Assembly: GCA_035252155.1 (NCBI GenBank)
Contig: DATFDL010000301.1
Coordinates: 1-16,605, forward strand
Length of the DNA stretch: 16,605 bases
Reading direction: 5' to 3'
DNA from: JAICLL01 sp035252155
GTDB taxonomy: Bacteria; Planctomycetota; Planctomycetia; Pirellulales; JAICIG01
The notes under the pieces are model-generated. The model saw only the letters and a list, made by a program, of their open reading frames with translations, did no database searches and was not told the DNA's origin. The position numbers and the translations under genes were made by a program. Shown here piece after piece: positions 1 to 6,592 of this stretch. How positions within the stretch are numbered: position 1 is the stretch's first letter; each line of letters begins with the position of its first letter.

Positions 1-104
1 GCGTCGTAGTCCGCGTCATCGTCGAACAGGTCCATCCGCGCATTCCCACGGTTGAGCACGTGGTACACATATCCGCCTTCTGCGGCCCGGTGAGGTCTTC
101 CCAT
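1..104 (-). CDS. REP-associated tyrosine transposase (RAYT, IS200-like), N-terminal part only
   Basis: The minus strand from the ATG at 104 to the window edge encodes 34 residues beginning MGRPHRAAEGGYVYHVLNRG and continuing NARMDLFDDDADYDA. The YHVLNRGNxRxxLFxxxxDY block is the characteristic N-terminus of the TnpA_REP/RAYT branch of Y1 HUH transposases, single-strand nucleases related to IS200/IS605 that act at REP palindromes. The catalytic HUH and Tyr residues lie beyond the edge, so activity cannot be judged. The ATG was chosen because the conserved block starts right after it; no strong Shine-Dalgarno is visible. Short direct repeats occupy its leader (147-199), as expected for a RAYT locus. 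It could also be a pseudogene, since only 104 bases are visible. Confidence 0.8.
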   Translation of the reverse strand, partial: MGRPHRAAEGGYVYHVLNRGNARMDLFDDDADYD

Positions 105-151
105 AGACCCCGAAAATACCCATTCTCGGTCGTCGCGTCAATACAAAGGTT

Positions 152-199
152 CCTGACACCTTTTCCGCCCCCTGACACCTTTTTAGCCCTTTTTAGCCC
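152..199. repeat. Short direct repeats upstream of the RAYT gene (REP-like element)
   Basis: Two nested repeats are visible. CCTGACACCTTTT occurs at 152-164 and again at 171-183, a spacing of 19 bases. TTTTTAGCCC occurs twice back to back at 180-189 and 190-199. On the transposase strand they read GGGCTAAAAA twice, then AAAAGGTGTCAGG twice, ending in GGAACC. From memory, AAAAGGTGTCAGGAACC-type sequences are frequent beside RAYT genes. That they are the substrate of this enzyme is inference. The rest of the 121-base gap between the transposase and the next gene shows nothing else. Confidence 0.6.
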
Positions 200-225
200 G
201 GGAGGCCATCTTCTGACGAGCGCGG

Positions 226-1782
226 CTATCGCTTCTCCTGATCGCGTTCAGTCAGCAGCTCTTCGATCTCGGGGATGAGTTCTTTGGCCAGCGTGGCCGA
301 GTAGCCCGCTCGATAATCGCGAACCACGCCCTGACGGTCGATCACCACCACGGCGGGCAGATCCTTGACGCCGTATTTTTCGGCGATTTTCTCCGCCCGA
401 AGTGTGGGGTAGTTGAGCGCCATTTTCTCCGCCACCAGCCGAGCGTCTTCTTCCTTGGCGTCGGTGTTCATGCCTAGCACCACCACCGGCTGGTCTTCGA
501 ATCGCTCGGCGAGCTGCTCGATCTGCGGCACCAATCGCAGACACCAATCGCTGCCCCGCCGCCAGAATTCGAGCACGATGACTTTACCCTTATAGTTTTT
601 CAGCGAATGCGATTTGCCGTCCAGATCTTTAACTTGCCAACTGGGGGCGGGCGCGTCGATCAAGTCTGCTCGATCGCGGGCCGCCCGTGCCGCGAAGCCG
701 GCATTCAGGGCGTGCAAACCAAGCTGCTTGCTCAGTTCTTCCTTGATGACGGGCAAACTCACTTGCCCGGCCGCATGTTGCAGCAGGGCGCCCGCGTCGA
801 GCAGCAAGGTCTCGGTCTCGGTGCTATTGCGCTGGGCCGCTTCGAGCAGCTCTCGATAGCGCTGTTGCACGTCGAAGTAGGTTTGCATCTCCTCGTCCAA
901 TTGCCGCGTCCAGGCCTGGTCGAAGTTCTCGGTGCCGGCCAGTTCCGTTTGATTCGTCCCCTCGCCCGCCGGTCCATAGCCTTGGCGAAGCTGGCTTTCA
1001 ACGCTTTCGATCACGCCGCGCTCGGCGTCGAAGAGATACGTCGCCTTGGTCGAGCTGAGCAAAACCTCGTCGGTGGGACTCTGGCGCGTGGCACGGATCT
1101 CCCACTGCTGCGAGTCGTCATCGTCGGCCGGGCGCTTCGCCACTTGATAACGATAGCTGACCTGCATCTTCCGCCGCGCGTCGCTCCAACCATTTTCCAA
1201 TTCCTTGCTGTTTTTGGGCAGCTTGGGAAAGAGCAGCCGCGGCTCCAGCCGATCGTCGATGGTCGGGTTGTCGCTGATCCGGCCGTCAGGGAACAGATCG
1301 CAATAAGCGAACGTCACAAATTCCGGCGGCTCGGCAGGGCCTGGGGCCGCGGCAGGCTGCGTCTTGACTGGGCCTGGATTTCCCGCCTGATTGGGCTTGC
1401 CCGCTTGTTCAGGCTTGCCCGCTCGATCGGGCTTGGGCGAACCGTTCGGCTTCGAAGATTGGTCGGCATTCTTCGCCTCGCGGCCCTCGGCGGCCGGAGG
1501 CATCTGATACGAAGACGATTGCCGTAGGATCAACCGCCAACTGCCGTCGTCGTTCTGCCGAATCACCCAAACTTGCCAGGTGTAGTCCGACTTGAGCGGC
1601 GGACCATCCTCGGCGCGAAACTCGCTATGCGCCTGATAACTCAGCTCCTGGCCGACTTTGAACACATAGCGCGGCAATGCCGCTCGCTCGTCGTCGCTTG
1701 CCGGATCGGCGGCCACGCCAGTTAGCGGCCACAGGACGGCCGTGAGCAGCAACGGTGACATCGTTCGTGCGCGGATGAACAT
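226..1782 (-). CDS. Secreted thioredoxin-like (TlpA/AhpC-TSA type) protein with degenerate SxxC site
   Basis: A 518-residue protein. Residues 1-25 form a signal peptide (LLLTAVLWPLTGVAA, cleavage near A25), so it should act outside the cytoplasm. Residues 30-370 match no domain I recognise and include a Pro/Lys/Gly/Gln-rich linker with KPxxAG repeats (about 110-150). Residues 377-510 form a thioredoxin fold: APSWQVKDLDGKSHSL, then GKVIVLEFW at 399-407, a cis-proline in KDLPAVVVID (P476), and GVVRDYRAGY. The redox site normally CxxC reads S411-D-W-C414. The nucleophilic cysteine is therefore serine (codon AGC, one base from TGC), and classical disulfide exchange is unlikely. Similar large planctomycete proteins usually keep CGWC here. 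The ATG at 1782 gives the full signal peptide; M8 is an alternative. Divergent from the BBP7-like gene. A scaffold or peroxiredoxin-like role is a guess. Confidence 0.82.
   Translation of the reverse strand: MFIRARTMSPLLLTAVLWPLTGVAADPASDDERAALPRYVFKVGQELSYQAHSEFRAEDGPPLKSDYTWQVWVIRQNDDGSWRLILRQSSSYQMPPAAEGREAKNADQSSKPNGSPKPDRAGKPEQAGKPNQAGNPGPVKTQPAAAPGPAEPPEFVTFAYCDLFPDGRISDNPTIDDRLEPRLLFPKLPKNSKELENGWSDARRKMQVSYRYQVAKRPADDDDSQQWEIRATRQSPTDEVLLSSTKATYLFDAERGVIESVESQLRQGYGPAGEGTNQTELAGTENFDQAWTRQLDEEMQTYFDVQQRYRELLEAAQRNSTETETLLLDAGALLQHAAGQVSLPVIKEELSKQLGLHALNAGFAARAARDRADLIDAPAPSWQVKDLDGKSHSLKNYKGKVIVLEFWRRGSDWCLRLVPQIEQLAERFEDQPVVVLGMNTDAKEEDARLVAEKMALNYPTLRAEKIAEKYGVKDLPAVVVIDRQGVVRDYRAGYSATLAKELIPEIEELLTERDQEKR
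1376..1435 (-). repeat. 18-bp in-frame tandem repeat coding for KPxxAG units
   Basis: On the plus strand, units begin at 1376 (GGATTTCCCGCCTGATTG), 1394 (GGCTTGCCCGCTTGTTCA) and 1412 (GGCTTGCCCGCTCGATCG), with a partial fourth at 1430. Each 18-bp unit adds six residues (KPxxAG) to the linker of the thioredoxin-like protein. Being a multiple of three, copy-number change keeps the reading frame. Confidence 0.75.
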
Positions 1783-2209
1783 GGAATGGTTCTCCCAAAG
1801 GCCGGGGCGTTGCGCCGCAAAATTCTGCTTTGCGCGAGGCTCGGCAAGATGCGGACATTATATACAGTTCCAAATTATTGGGATTCACTCGAACGACGCC
1901 GCCGACTGCACAAAGCTTGCCGCCCGCTGGCCCCGATCGGCGGAGATTGCCGGGGGAGTGCCGCACGCTCGCTGGCCTCTTGGCGTCAAGGCCAGTTATC
2001 GGCGGAAAAGTCTTCCCAGCCGTCCCAAGTATTCGCCTGTCCTGCCCCGAACTACCGTTCCGACCCGCACTTGCAGCAAGTTTTGCCGTTCTTGTTCAAC
2101 TAGTTCGCGCGGCACTACCGATACTACCCGCACGGGCACAGCGCAAGGCTCTCCGCCGTGGAGGGTGTGCGCTACGGCCCCACCAGGGAAGGCAAGGTAG
2201 ACCCAAGCG
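1783..2209. other. Divergent intergenic spacer, no gene recognised
   Basis: These 427 bases separate two divergent genes. Apart from the TATAAT at 1857-1862 I see no RNA gene, no convincing promoter for the plus-strand gene, and no frame with recognisable protein similarity. Short open frames exist on both strands but have no family motif. The plus-strand gene may have a long leader. The only ribosome-binding hint is a purine-rich GGGAAGGCAAGG at 2186-2197, 12 or more bases before its ATG. Confidence 0.5.
1857..1862 (-). promoter_or_regulatory. Candidate -10 box for the thioredoxin-like gene
   Basis: The minus strand reads TGTATATAAT, containing a perfect TATAAT at 1862-1857. It lies in the only clearly AT-rich patch of the divergent spacer. 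Transcription would start near 1850, giving a leader of roughly 68 bases to the ATG at 1782. No good -35 is seen at 17 bases, so this rests on the -10 alone. Confidence 0.35.
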
Positions 2210-3811
2210 ATGTCGATCAACCGCTCGAAGTTATGGCTGGCGTTGGGTTTGCAGATCGCGCTGGCAGCCGTCGTCCAAGGCCAGGAACTGCCGGATTACG
2301 AATGGGTTCCCGGAGTTAGGGACTTTCAACCCTTCGCTCCGGCGTCGGACATCACCAGTCCGTATGGCCGCGGCCCGAACCGACGCAAGCGCGGCTGGTT
2401 CTTCACCATCGAGGATCTTGCCTGGTCGACTTCGGCGCCGGATCGAACCACGGTGGGCAAGGAAGGGTTTAATCCGATCGTCTCGACGGGTTCGCCCGGC
2501 GGATTCATCGTCCAGCCGAACACGCTCGACACCGGATTCATTCAGCCGCACATGCAGCAAGGTGAACGGCTGCAATTGGGATACGTGGGCGACGACGACA
2601 TTGGTTGGTTGGTTGGCACGTTTGTGGTTCACTCGCAGACCTCGGTCGGCACCGCGTCGAACGCCGGCGTTTCGTTCGGAGCACCGTTTGTCAACGGCGT
2701 CTCACCACTCGAAGGGTTCTTGGAGGAAGCATTGCCGATTCCGGCGAACCAGCCACCGCCCTTTGGTGCGGGCGGCACGGGCGGCGGGACGGGAGGCGCG
2801 GGAGGAGCAGGCGCCACGGCGATCGTTGACGCCGATCTGAACAACAACCATGTCTTCGGCGCGTCGGGCCGCGACATTGGCACGCCGAACGCGTCGCCAC
2901 CGCCGTTGTTCACGCCGCCGCCCGACGGATTTCCCGATGTGCCGGCCCCGGCCGACTTTGGTGATTTGGTCAACCTGCCGATCTTTTTCGACCATGTCTA
3001 TACACGATACTCGTCGCGGGTTTGGGGAATCGAAGTCATGCGCACCTACGGACTCTCGAAGAGCCGGCGGGCCGACCACGGCATCTGGGACTTCATGGCA
3101 GGCGTGCGCTACATTCGCTTCAACGACAACTTCTACTTCTTAGGCGAAGGGTTTACCGAGTCGCTGACCAGCGGCACGGGCGGCGCCGGCGGCGGCACGG
3201 GCGGCGGCGGCGGCGGAGCTGTCATCCAAAGCGGCTTGCTGGCCGACACGCACTTCACTCAGACCTCGAATAACAACCTGATCGGCCCGCAGATCGGGCT
3301 GCGCTATCAAAAGCAGCGGGGCCGATTGGCCTTCAACACCTCGTGGCGGTTCATGGCCGCCGGCAACGCCCAAAATAACGTCCAGACGGGCCAGATCGGT
3401 GAGCATCCCGAATCGGGTACGCTGCGCCCCGTGCTGTTCGTGCAATTCCCGCAGGCGTCGCAAACATTTCTCTCGCAGCAAGGCAGCACGGGAGGTACGG
3501 GCGCGGCTGGCAGCACGCGCGCCTTTACGGCGCCTCAGTTCCGATCGCCCAATTTCGTGCCTCAAAGCGTCTTTCACAAGCAGAACATCGGGACCTTCTC
3601 GCCGGTGGGCGAATTCCGCTTCAATCTGAAGTATCAGATCTTCCGCCAATGCTACGCCACGGTCGGTTGGACCGGCCTGGTGATGGGCGGCATCGGACGC
3701 TCACCTAACATGGTCAATTACTCGCTGCCCGCGTTGGGAATTCTGAACACCGACAACCGGCAGGTCGTGTTCATTCAGGGCATCAACTTCGGCTTTACGA
3801 TCAACCGGTAG
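2210..3811 (+). CDS. BBP7-like outer membrane beta-barrel protein
   Basis: A 533-residue protein. Residues 1-24 are a signal peptide (LWLALGLQIALAAVVQG, cleavage before QELPDYEW). The mature part alternates short aromatic/hydrophobic strands with loops: GWFFTIEDLAWS (62-73), LQLGYVGDDDIGWLVGTF (121-138), VWGIEVMRTYGL (271-282), FMAGVRYIRFNDNFYF (295-310), IGPQIGLRYQKQRGRLAFNTSW (about 358-379), and a C-terminal block FNLKYQIFRQCYATVGWTGLVMGGI followed by INFGFTINR. This is the pattern of the planctomycete BBP7 family, predicted outer-membrane barrels that often carry low-complexity loops. Three Gly/Thr-rich tracts interrupt it (186-201, 322-337, 425-434). The stop codon TAG ends at 3811, the base before the stop of the convergent aldo/keto reductase. 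The substrate or role is unknown. The family call rests on motif memory. Confidence 0.75.
   Translation: MSINRSKLWLALGLQIALAAVVQGQELPDYEWVPGVRDFQPFAPASDITSPYGRGPNRRKRGWFFTIEDLAWSTSAPDRTTVGKEGFNPIVSTGSPGGFIVQPNTLDTGFIQPHMQQGERLQLGYVGDDDIGWLVGTFVVHSQTSVGTASNAGVSFGAPFVNGVSPLEGFLEEALPIPANQPPPFGAGGTGGGTGGAGGAGATAIVDADLNNNHVFGASGRDIGTPNASPPPLFTPPPDGFPDVPAPADFGDLVNLPIFFDHVYTRYSSRVWGIEVMRTYGLSKSRRADHGIWDFMAGVRYIRFNDNFYFLGEGFTESLTSGTGGAGGGTGGGGGGAVIQSGLLADTHFTQTSNNNLIGPQIGLRYQKQRGRLAFNTSWRFMAAGNAQNNVQTGQIGEHPESGTLRPVLFVQFPQASQTFLSQQGSTGGTGAAGSTRAFTAPQFRSPNFVPQSVFHKQNIGTFSPVGEFRFNLKYQIFRQCYATVGWTGLVMGGIGRSPNMVNYSLPALGILNTDNRQVVFIQGINFGFTINR
2764..2811 (+). repeat. Gly/Thr/Ala low-complexity coding tract 1
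   Basis: GGCGGGACG/GGCGGCACG-like units encode GAGGTGGGTGGAGGAGA in the barrel protein. Two further tracts of the same kind lie at about 3173-3219 and 3482-3514. The repetition is imperfect at DNA level but consistently GGN-rich, which favours slippage. Confidence 0.65.
3173..3219 (+). repeat. Gly/Thr low-complexity coding tract 2
   Basis: GGCGGCACGGGCGGC-type units encode GTGGAGGGTGGGGGGA at residues about 323-337, between the strand ending in NFYFLGEGF and the next predicted strand. The tract is in frame and lies in a predicted loop. Confidence 0.65.
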
Positions 3812-4801
3812 TTAGCGATGCCCGAGAACCGGATGGGGGCGATACGGCTCGGCGAGAGAGACTAGTTCTTCCGTTGATAGCTTGACCTCCAAGGCCGCCA
3901 CGGCGCTTTCGAGATGTTCCATCTTGCTGGCGCCAATGATAGGGGCCGTCACTCCGGGCTGTTCCAGCAGCCAAGCCAGCGCCACCTGGGCGTTCGAGAC
4001 ACCGCGCCGCCGGGCCACTTCGCTCAGGCGGTCGACCACGGCGAAGTCGGACTCTTCGTAGTAAAGTTTGTGAGCGAAGTCGTCGGTTTTCGATCGCGGC
4101 GTGTCGCCGAACCCTTGCTCGCGAGCGCGGCGGTTGCCGGCCAAAAACCCGCGGGCCAGCGGACTCCACGGAATCAACCCGATGCCCTCGTGCCGGCAGA
4201 GCGGAATCATCTCGCGCTCCTCCTCGCGGTAGACCAGGTTGTAATGATTTTGCATCGTGACAAACCGGCTCAGGCCCAGCCGGTCTGACGTCGCGAGCAT
4301 CTGGGCGAATTGCCAGGCGTACATCGACGAGGCGCCGATATATAGCGCCTTGCCGGAGCGCACCACGTCGTTGAGCGCGTCAAGCGTTTCTTCGATCGGC
4401 GTGGCTTGGTCGAAGCGGTGAATCTGATACAGGTCGACATAGTCGGTGCGCAGCCGCCTCAAGCTGTCGTCGATCGAGTGGCGGATGTGCTTGCGCGAAA
4501 GGCCGCGCAAGTTGGGATCGTCGCCCATCGGCTGGCAGACTTTGGTCGCGATGACCAGCCGATCTCGCGGCGGGCCATATTCCTTGAGCGCCCTGCCGAC
4601 GACCTCTTCGCTGACTCCCAGCGAATACATGTCGGCGGTGTCGAAGAAGTTGATGCCCAGCTCGATCGCCCGGCGAAAGAACGGCCGGCTTTCCGGCTCA
4701 TCGAGCACCCACGGCCGCCAGGCCTTCGAGCCATAGGTCATGCAGCCCAGGCAGAGGCGAGAGACTTGCACGCCAGTATTGCCGAGATTGACGTATTGCA
4801 T
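3812..4801 (-). CDS. Aldo/keto reductase (NADPH-dependent oxidoreductase)
   Basis: A 329-residue cytoplasmic TIM-barrel enzyme that reduces aldehydes or ketones with NADPH; the substrate is unknown. The start is set at the ATG at 4801 because MQYVNLGNTGVQVSRLCLG is the normal N-terminus; the open frame reaches further upstream but has no homology there and would run over the neighbouring gene. The catalytic tetrad is intact: D54 and Y59 in FFDTADMY, K87 in VIATK, H128 in LYQIH. The cofactor motif GASKMEHLESA is at 290-300. MQNHYNLVYREEEREMIPLC and IPWSPLARGFLAG are typical of the YajO/AKR11-12-like group. Its stop (TAA) directly abuts the stop of the convergent barrel gene. Four heptanucleotide repeats lie 8-35 bases before the ATG and no Shine-Dalgarno is evident. 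Confidence 0.92.
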   Translation of the reverse strand: MQYVNLGNTGVQVSRLCLGCMTYGSKAWRPWVLDEPESRPFFRRAIELGINFFDTADMYSLGVSEEVVGRALKEYGPPRDRLVIATKVCQPMGDDPNLRGLSRKHIRHSIDDSLRRLRTDYVDLYQIHRFDQATPIEETLDALNDVVRSGKALYIGASSMYAWQFAQMLATSDRLGLSRFVTMQNHYNLVYREEEREMIPLCRHEGIGLIPWSPLARGFLAGNRRAREQGFGDTPRSKTDDFAHKLYYEESDFAVVDRLSEVARRRGVSNAQVALAWLLEQPGVTAPIIGASKMEHLESAVAALEVKLSTEELVSLAEPYRPHPVLGHR

Positions 4802-4808
4802 AAAGACA

Positions 4809-4836
4809 GGGATCAGGATTCGGGTTTCGGGATTCA
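4809..4836. repeat. Heptanucleotide tandem array 1 (GGATTCG type, 4 units)
   Basis: The plus strand reads GGGATCA, GGATTCG, GGTTTCG, GGATTCA in perfect 7-bp register. It fills most of the 47-base gap between the small membrane gene (stop at 4849) and the aldo/keto reductase ATG (4801), so it would lie in the leader of the latter. Confidence 0.7.
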
Positions 4837-4848
4837 GGGGCGCGCGGG

Positions 4849-5049
4849 TTACCAAATTCCCTCTTCGCCCATGAGGCCAGAGAGCATCGTGAAGAATCCT
4901 ACGACCGCCAAACCCACCAACCAGAGATTGATCCAACCGGTTGCGAGCCATGCGACAAGCGTGATCCCGCCGAAGACCAAAAACATCAGGCCACCGCTGG
5001 CGACCTTGCCCCACTGAAAGCCCCAGCGGACGCGACGCTTTTTAGACAT
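4849..5049 (-). CDS. Small two-helix membrane protein, unknown function
   Basis: A 66-residue protein beginning MSKKRRVRWGFQWGKV. The basic N-terminus is followed by two hydrophobic stretches, GGLMFLVFGGITLVAWLATG and INLWLVGLAVVGFFTMLSGL, separated by a very short turn. It is therefore probably an inner-membrane hairpin with a cytoplasmic N-terminus, ending MGEEGIW. The ATG at 5049 was preferred over an upstream in-frame start at 5082 because AAGGAA lies about eight bases before it and the Lys/Arg-rich start looks natural. I do not recognise a family. It is on the same strand as the aldo/keto reductase and 47 bases before it, so the two may be co-transcribed. Confidence 0.65.
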   Translation of the reverse strand: MSKKRRVRWGFQWGKVASGGLMFLVFGGITLVAWLATGWINLWLVGLAVVGFFTMLSGLMGEEGIW

Positions 5050-5059
5050 GGAGTGTTCC

Positions 5060-5134
5060 TTATTCTTCAAGCCGGTTGCCAATCAGCGTACCTTGATGGA
5101 ACACCATACGCCAGCGACCATCGATGAATCCCAT
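5060..5134 (-). pseudogene. Possible C-terminal fragment of a DUF4440/SnoaL-like protein
   Basis: The minus strand from 5134 encodes MGFIDGRWRMVFHQGTLIGN then RLEE and a TAA stop at 5060. The block DGRWRMVFHQGT resembles the last beta-strand of DUF4440/NTF2-like proteins (typically DGRWR-V-HQGT). Upstream in the same frame there is a TAG shortly after 5180, so no complete domain (normally about 120 residues) is present. It ends just before the ribosome-binding site of the small membrane gene. It may be a decayed remnant or chance; the call rests on about twelve residues. Confidence 0.3.
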
Positions 5135-5182
5135 ACCGGGCAGCCGGCTCGCGCCGGATCGCCGCTAGTCGGTTTCCATTGT

Positions 5183-6592
5183 TCACCACGCCATGCGGTT
5201 TCGCTGCTGCCGTCGGGTAGCCAACACCCAGGTCACCAAGGCCAGCGCGTTAAGAGCCCACATGCTGGGCGGCACGTCTCCGAACCATGGACCGTGCCAC
5301 CATAACACGATGCTCAGGGCCGCGCCAAATGAACTGAGCGCCGCCAGATCGCAGGCCGTATTTGGACGCTCGCGAAGCAGCATCGCCAGCACGTAGAACG
5401 CCGGCGCCAGCAGCGGCACAAACCAGCGAATCGAACAGCAAGAACCGGAATAATTGTTCGACGCGGCGGCATAAAGCAGCCAAACGCCGCCGCACAACGC
5501 CGCCCCAAAACCAAGCTCGGGCCGTGCTTGCCGCCGCGTTCGCCAGAGCATCGCAAAACCGGGCAGCGACAAGTACAGCGGCAGATTGTAGTTGACAAAG
5601 CCATGCTTGCCGATCAGCAGCGCCGCGGCATAAAGCAGGAAATGTCCGACCGAAACATGCGCCCAGCCGCCGGTCATGTTGGCGGCGCTGAAGGGTGAGC
5701 CGGGCCAGGCGAGATATTCGGGCCGCGCGTTGGCCGGCCCCCAGGTGCCGCCCACGGAGTAATTGAGCGCATGATGCGCGGCGATCCAGGGCAATCCGGC
5801 CAGCGCCACACATGCCAACGCCGCAACGCGGCGCGTGCGAAACCAAGTCCAGCCACCCGTGCAAAGCACAAGCACTGGGCCGACGCCCAGATCGAACGTA
5901 TACCCCAGCCCCGCCAGCGCGCCGACTTTACAAAGCCGCCACCAAAGCCGCGGCCCCGCAGCATCGATGGAGCAGTGCATCGCTAGCGCTAATAAACTGG
6001 CAACGGCCAGTAACATGATATGGTTGTTGACGTGCCGGGCGTACGTTGGCGCAACAGTGGCCAGCCCCAATCCGGCGGCTAATAGCCAGCGATGCCGAAC
6101 AGCCACGCCCAGCACCTGGCCGAGCCGATAGAGACACCACACCGAGACCACGTAGGCCAGCCCCGACGAGCCGAGCGTCATCAGGTAGCAAAACAGCCGC
6201 GGATTCTCTCGGGCGGCCAGGCCGGTGGTCGATTGCAGCAGTTGATACCAGCCCGCCAGCAATAGCGCCGGCAGCGGCGATTTGTCGGAATAATAATGCC
6301 CGTCGATCAACAGCTTGTCCTTGGTTCCTTCCGTCCGTAGCGGCTCGTTGCGCGGATCGTAGGGATTCGGCAAGATATCGGCCATCTCGGGCGTACGAAC
6401 AAAGATCGTGCGCTCGATCGCCAGCGTGTGCTGTTCGACCAGGGCCTCGACGGTGGCCAGACGGCTGCCATCGTTCCAGCCGCCGGCGTAGTCACGAGCG
6501 CTGAAAGCCGCGACCAGTGTGGCGATCACGAGCACGCCAAGGCCCGCCCACCGTTCGGCTTGCTTTTTTGCCGCGTCCACCATCCACACCAT
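5183..6592 (-). CDS. Polytopic membrane protein, putative GT-C-type glycosyltransferase (paralog A)
   Basis: A 469-residue inner-membrane protein with about ten hydrophobic segments. After one helix (residues 16-31) comes a long non-membrane loop starting SARDYAGGWNDGSRLATVEA (31-50) and running through GTKDKLLIDGHYYSDKSPLP (89-108). This layout, with acidic residues just after helix 1, resembles GT-C enzymes such as the PMT/GT39 group that use lipid-linked sugars, but I see no definitive signature, so the function is inference. Further motifs are FCYLMTLGSSGLAYV, HVNNHIMLLAV, IAAHHALNYSVGGTW and CCSIRWFVPLLAP. The same motifs recur in the gene directly upstream, making this a tandem duplicate. 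The ATG at 6592 (or 6583) is needed to keep helix 1, so the gene overlaps the end of its paralog by 67 (or 58) bases. Confidence 0.78.
   Translation of the reverse strand: MVWMVDAAKKQAERWAGLGVLVIATLVAAFSARDYAGGWNDGSRLATVEALVEQHTLAIERTIFVRTPEMADILPNPYDPRNEPLRTEGTKDKLLIDGHYYSDKSPLPALLLAGWYQLLQSTTGLAARENPRLFCYLMTLGSSGLAYVVSVWCLYRLGQVLGVAVRHRWLLAAGLGLATVAPTYARHVNNHIMLLAVASLLALAMHCSIDAAGPRLWWRLCKVGALAGLGYTFDLGVGPVLVLCTGGWTWFRTRRVAALACVALAGLPWIAAHHALNYSVGGTWGPANARPEYLAWPGSPFSAANMTGGWAHVSVGHFLLYAAALLIGKHGFVNYNLPLYLSLPGFAMLWRTRRQARPELGFGAALCGGVWLLYAAASNNYSGSCCSIRWFVPLLAPAFYVLAMLLRERPNTACDLAALSSFGAALSIVLWWHGPWFGDVPPSMWALNALALVTWVLATRRQQRNRMAW

Noticed and set aside
607..1527. Plus-strand open frame of 306 codons
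   Set aside because: It is antisense to the thioredoxin-like gene, rich in Arg/Leu/Gly as expected for a shadow frame in GC-rich DNA, and shows no family motif.
2092..2125. TTGTTC and GATACT as a promoter for the barrel gene
   Set aside because: The spacing of 22 bases is too long for a standard sigma-70 promoter and neither box is close to consensus.
1996..2220. Minus-strand open frame of 74 codons in the divergent spacer
   Set aside because: No recognisable motif or ribosome-binding site, and it starts inside the barrel gene. Kept only as part of the spacer description.
1830..2840. Plus-strand open frame of 336 codons crossing the divergent spacer
   Set aside because: It overlaps the barrel gene in another frame, is Arg/Ser-rich and has no recognisable domain. 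The barrel frame has a signal peptide and family motifs.
4802..5014. N-terminal extension of the aldo/keto reductase up to 5014
   Set aside because: The 71 extra residues have no similarity to the family and lie antiparallel in frame over the repeat array and the small membrane gene on the same strand. Family alignment starts at MQYVNLGNTG.
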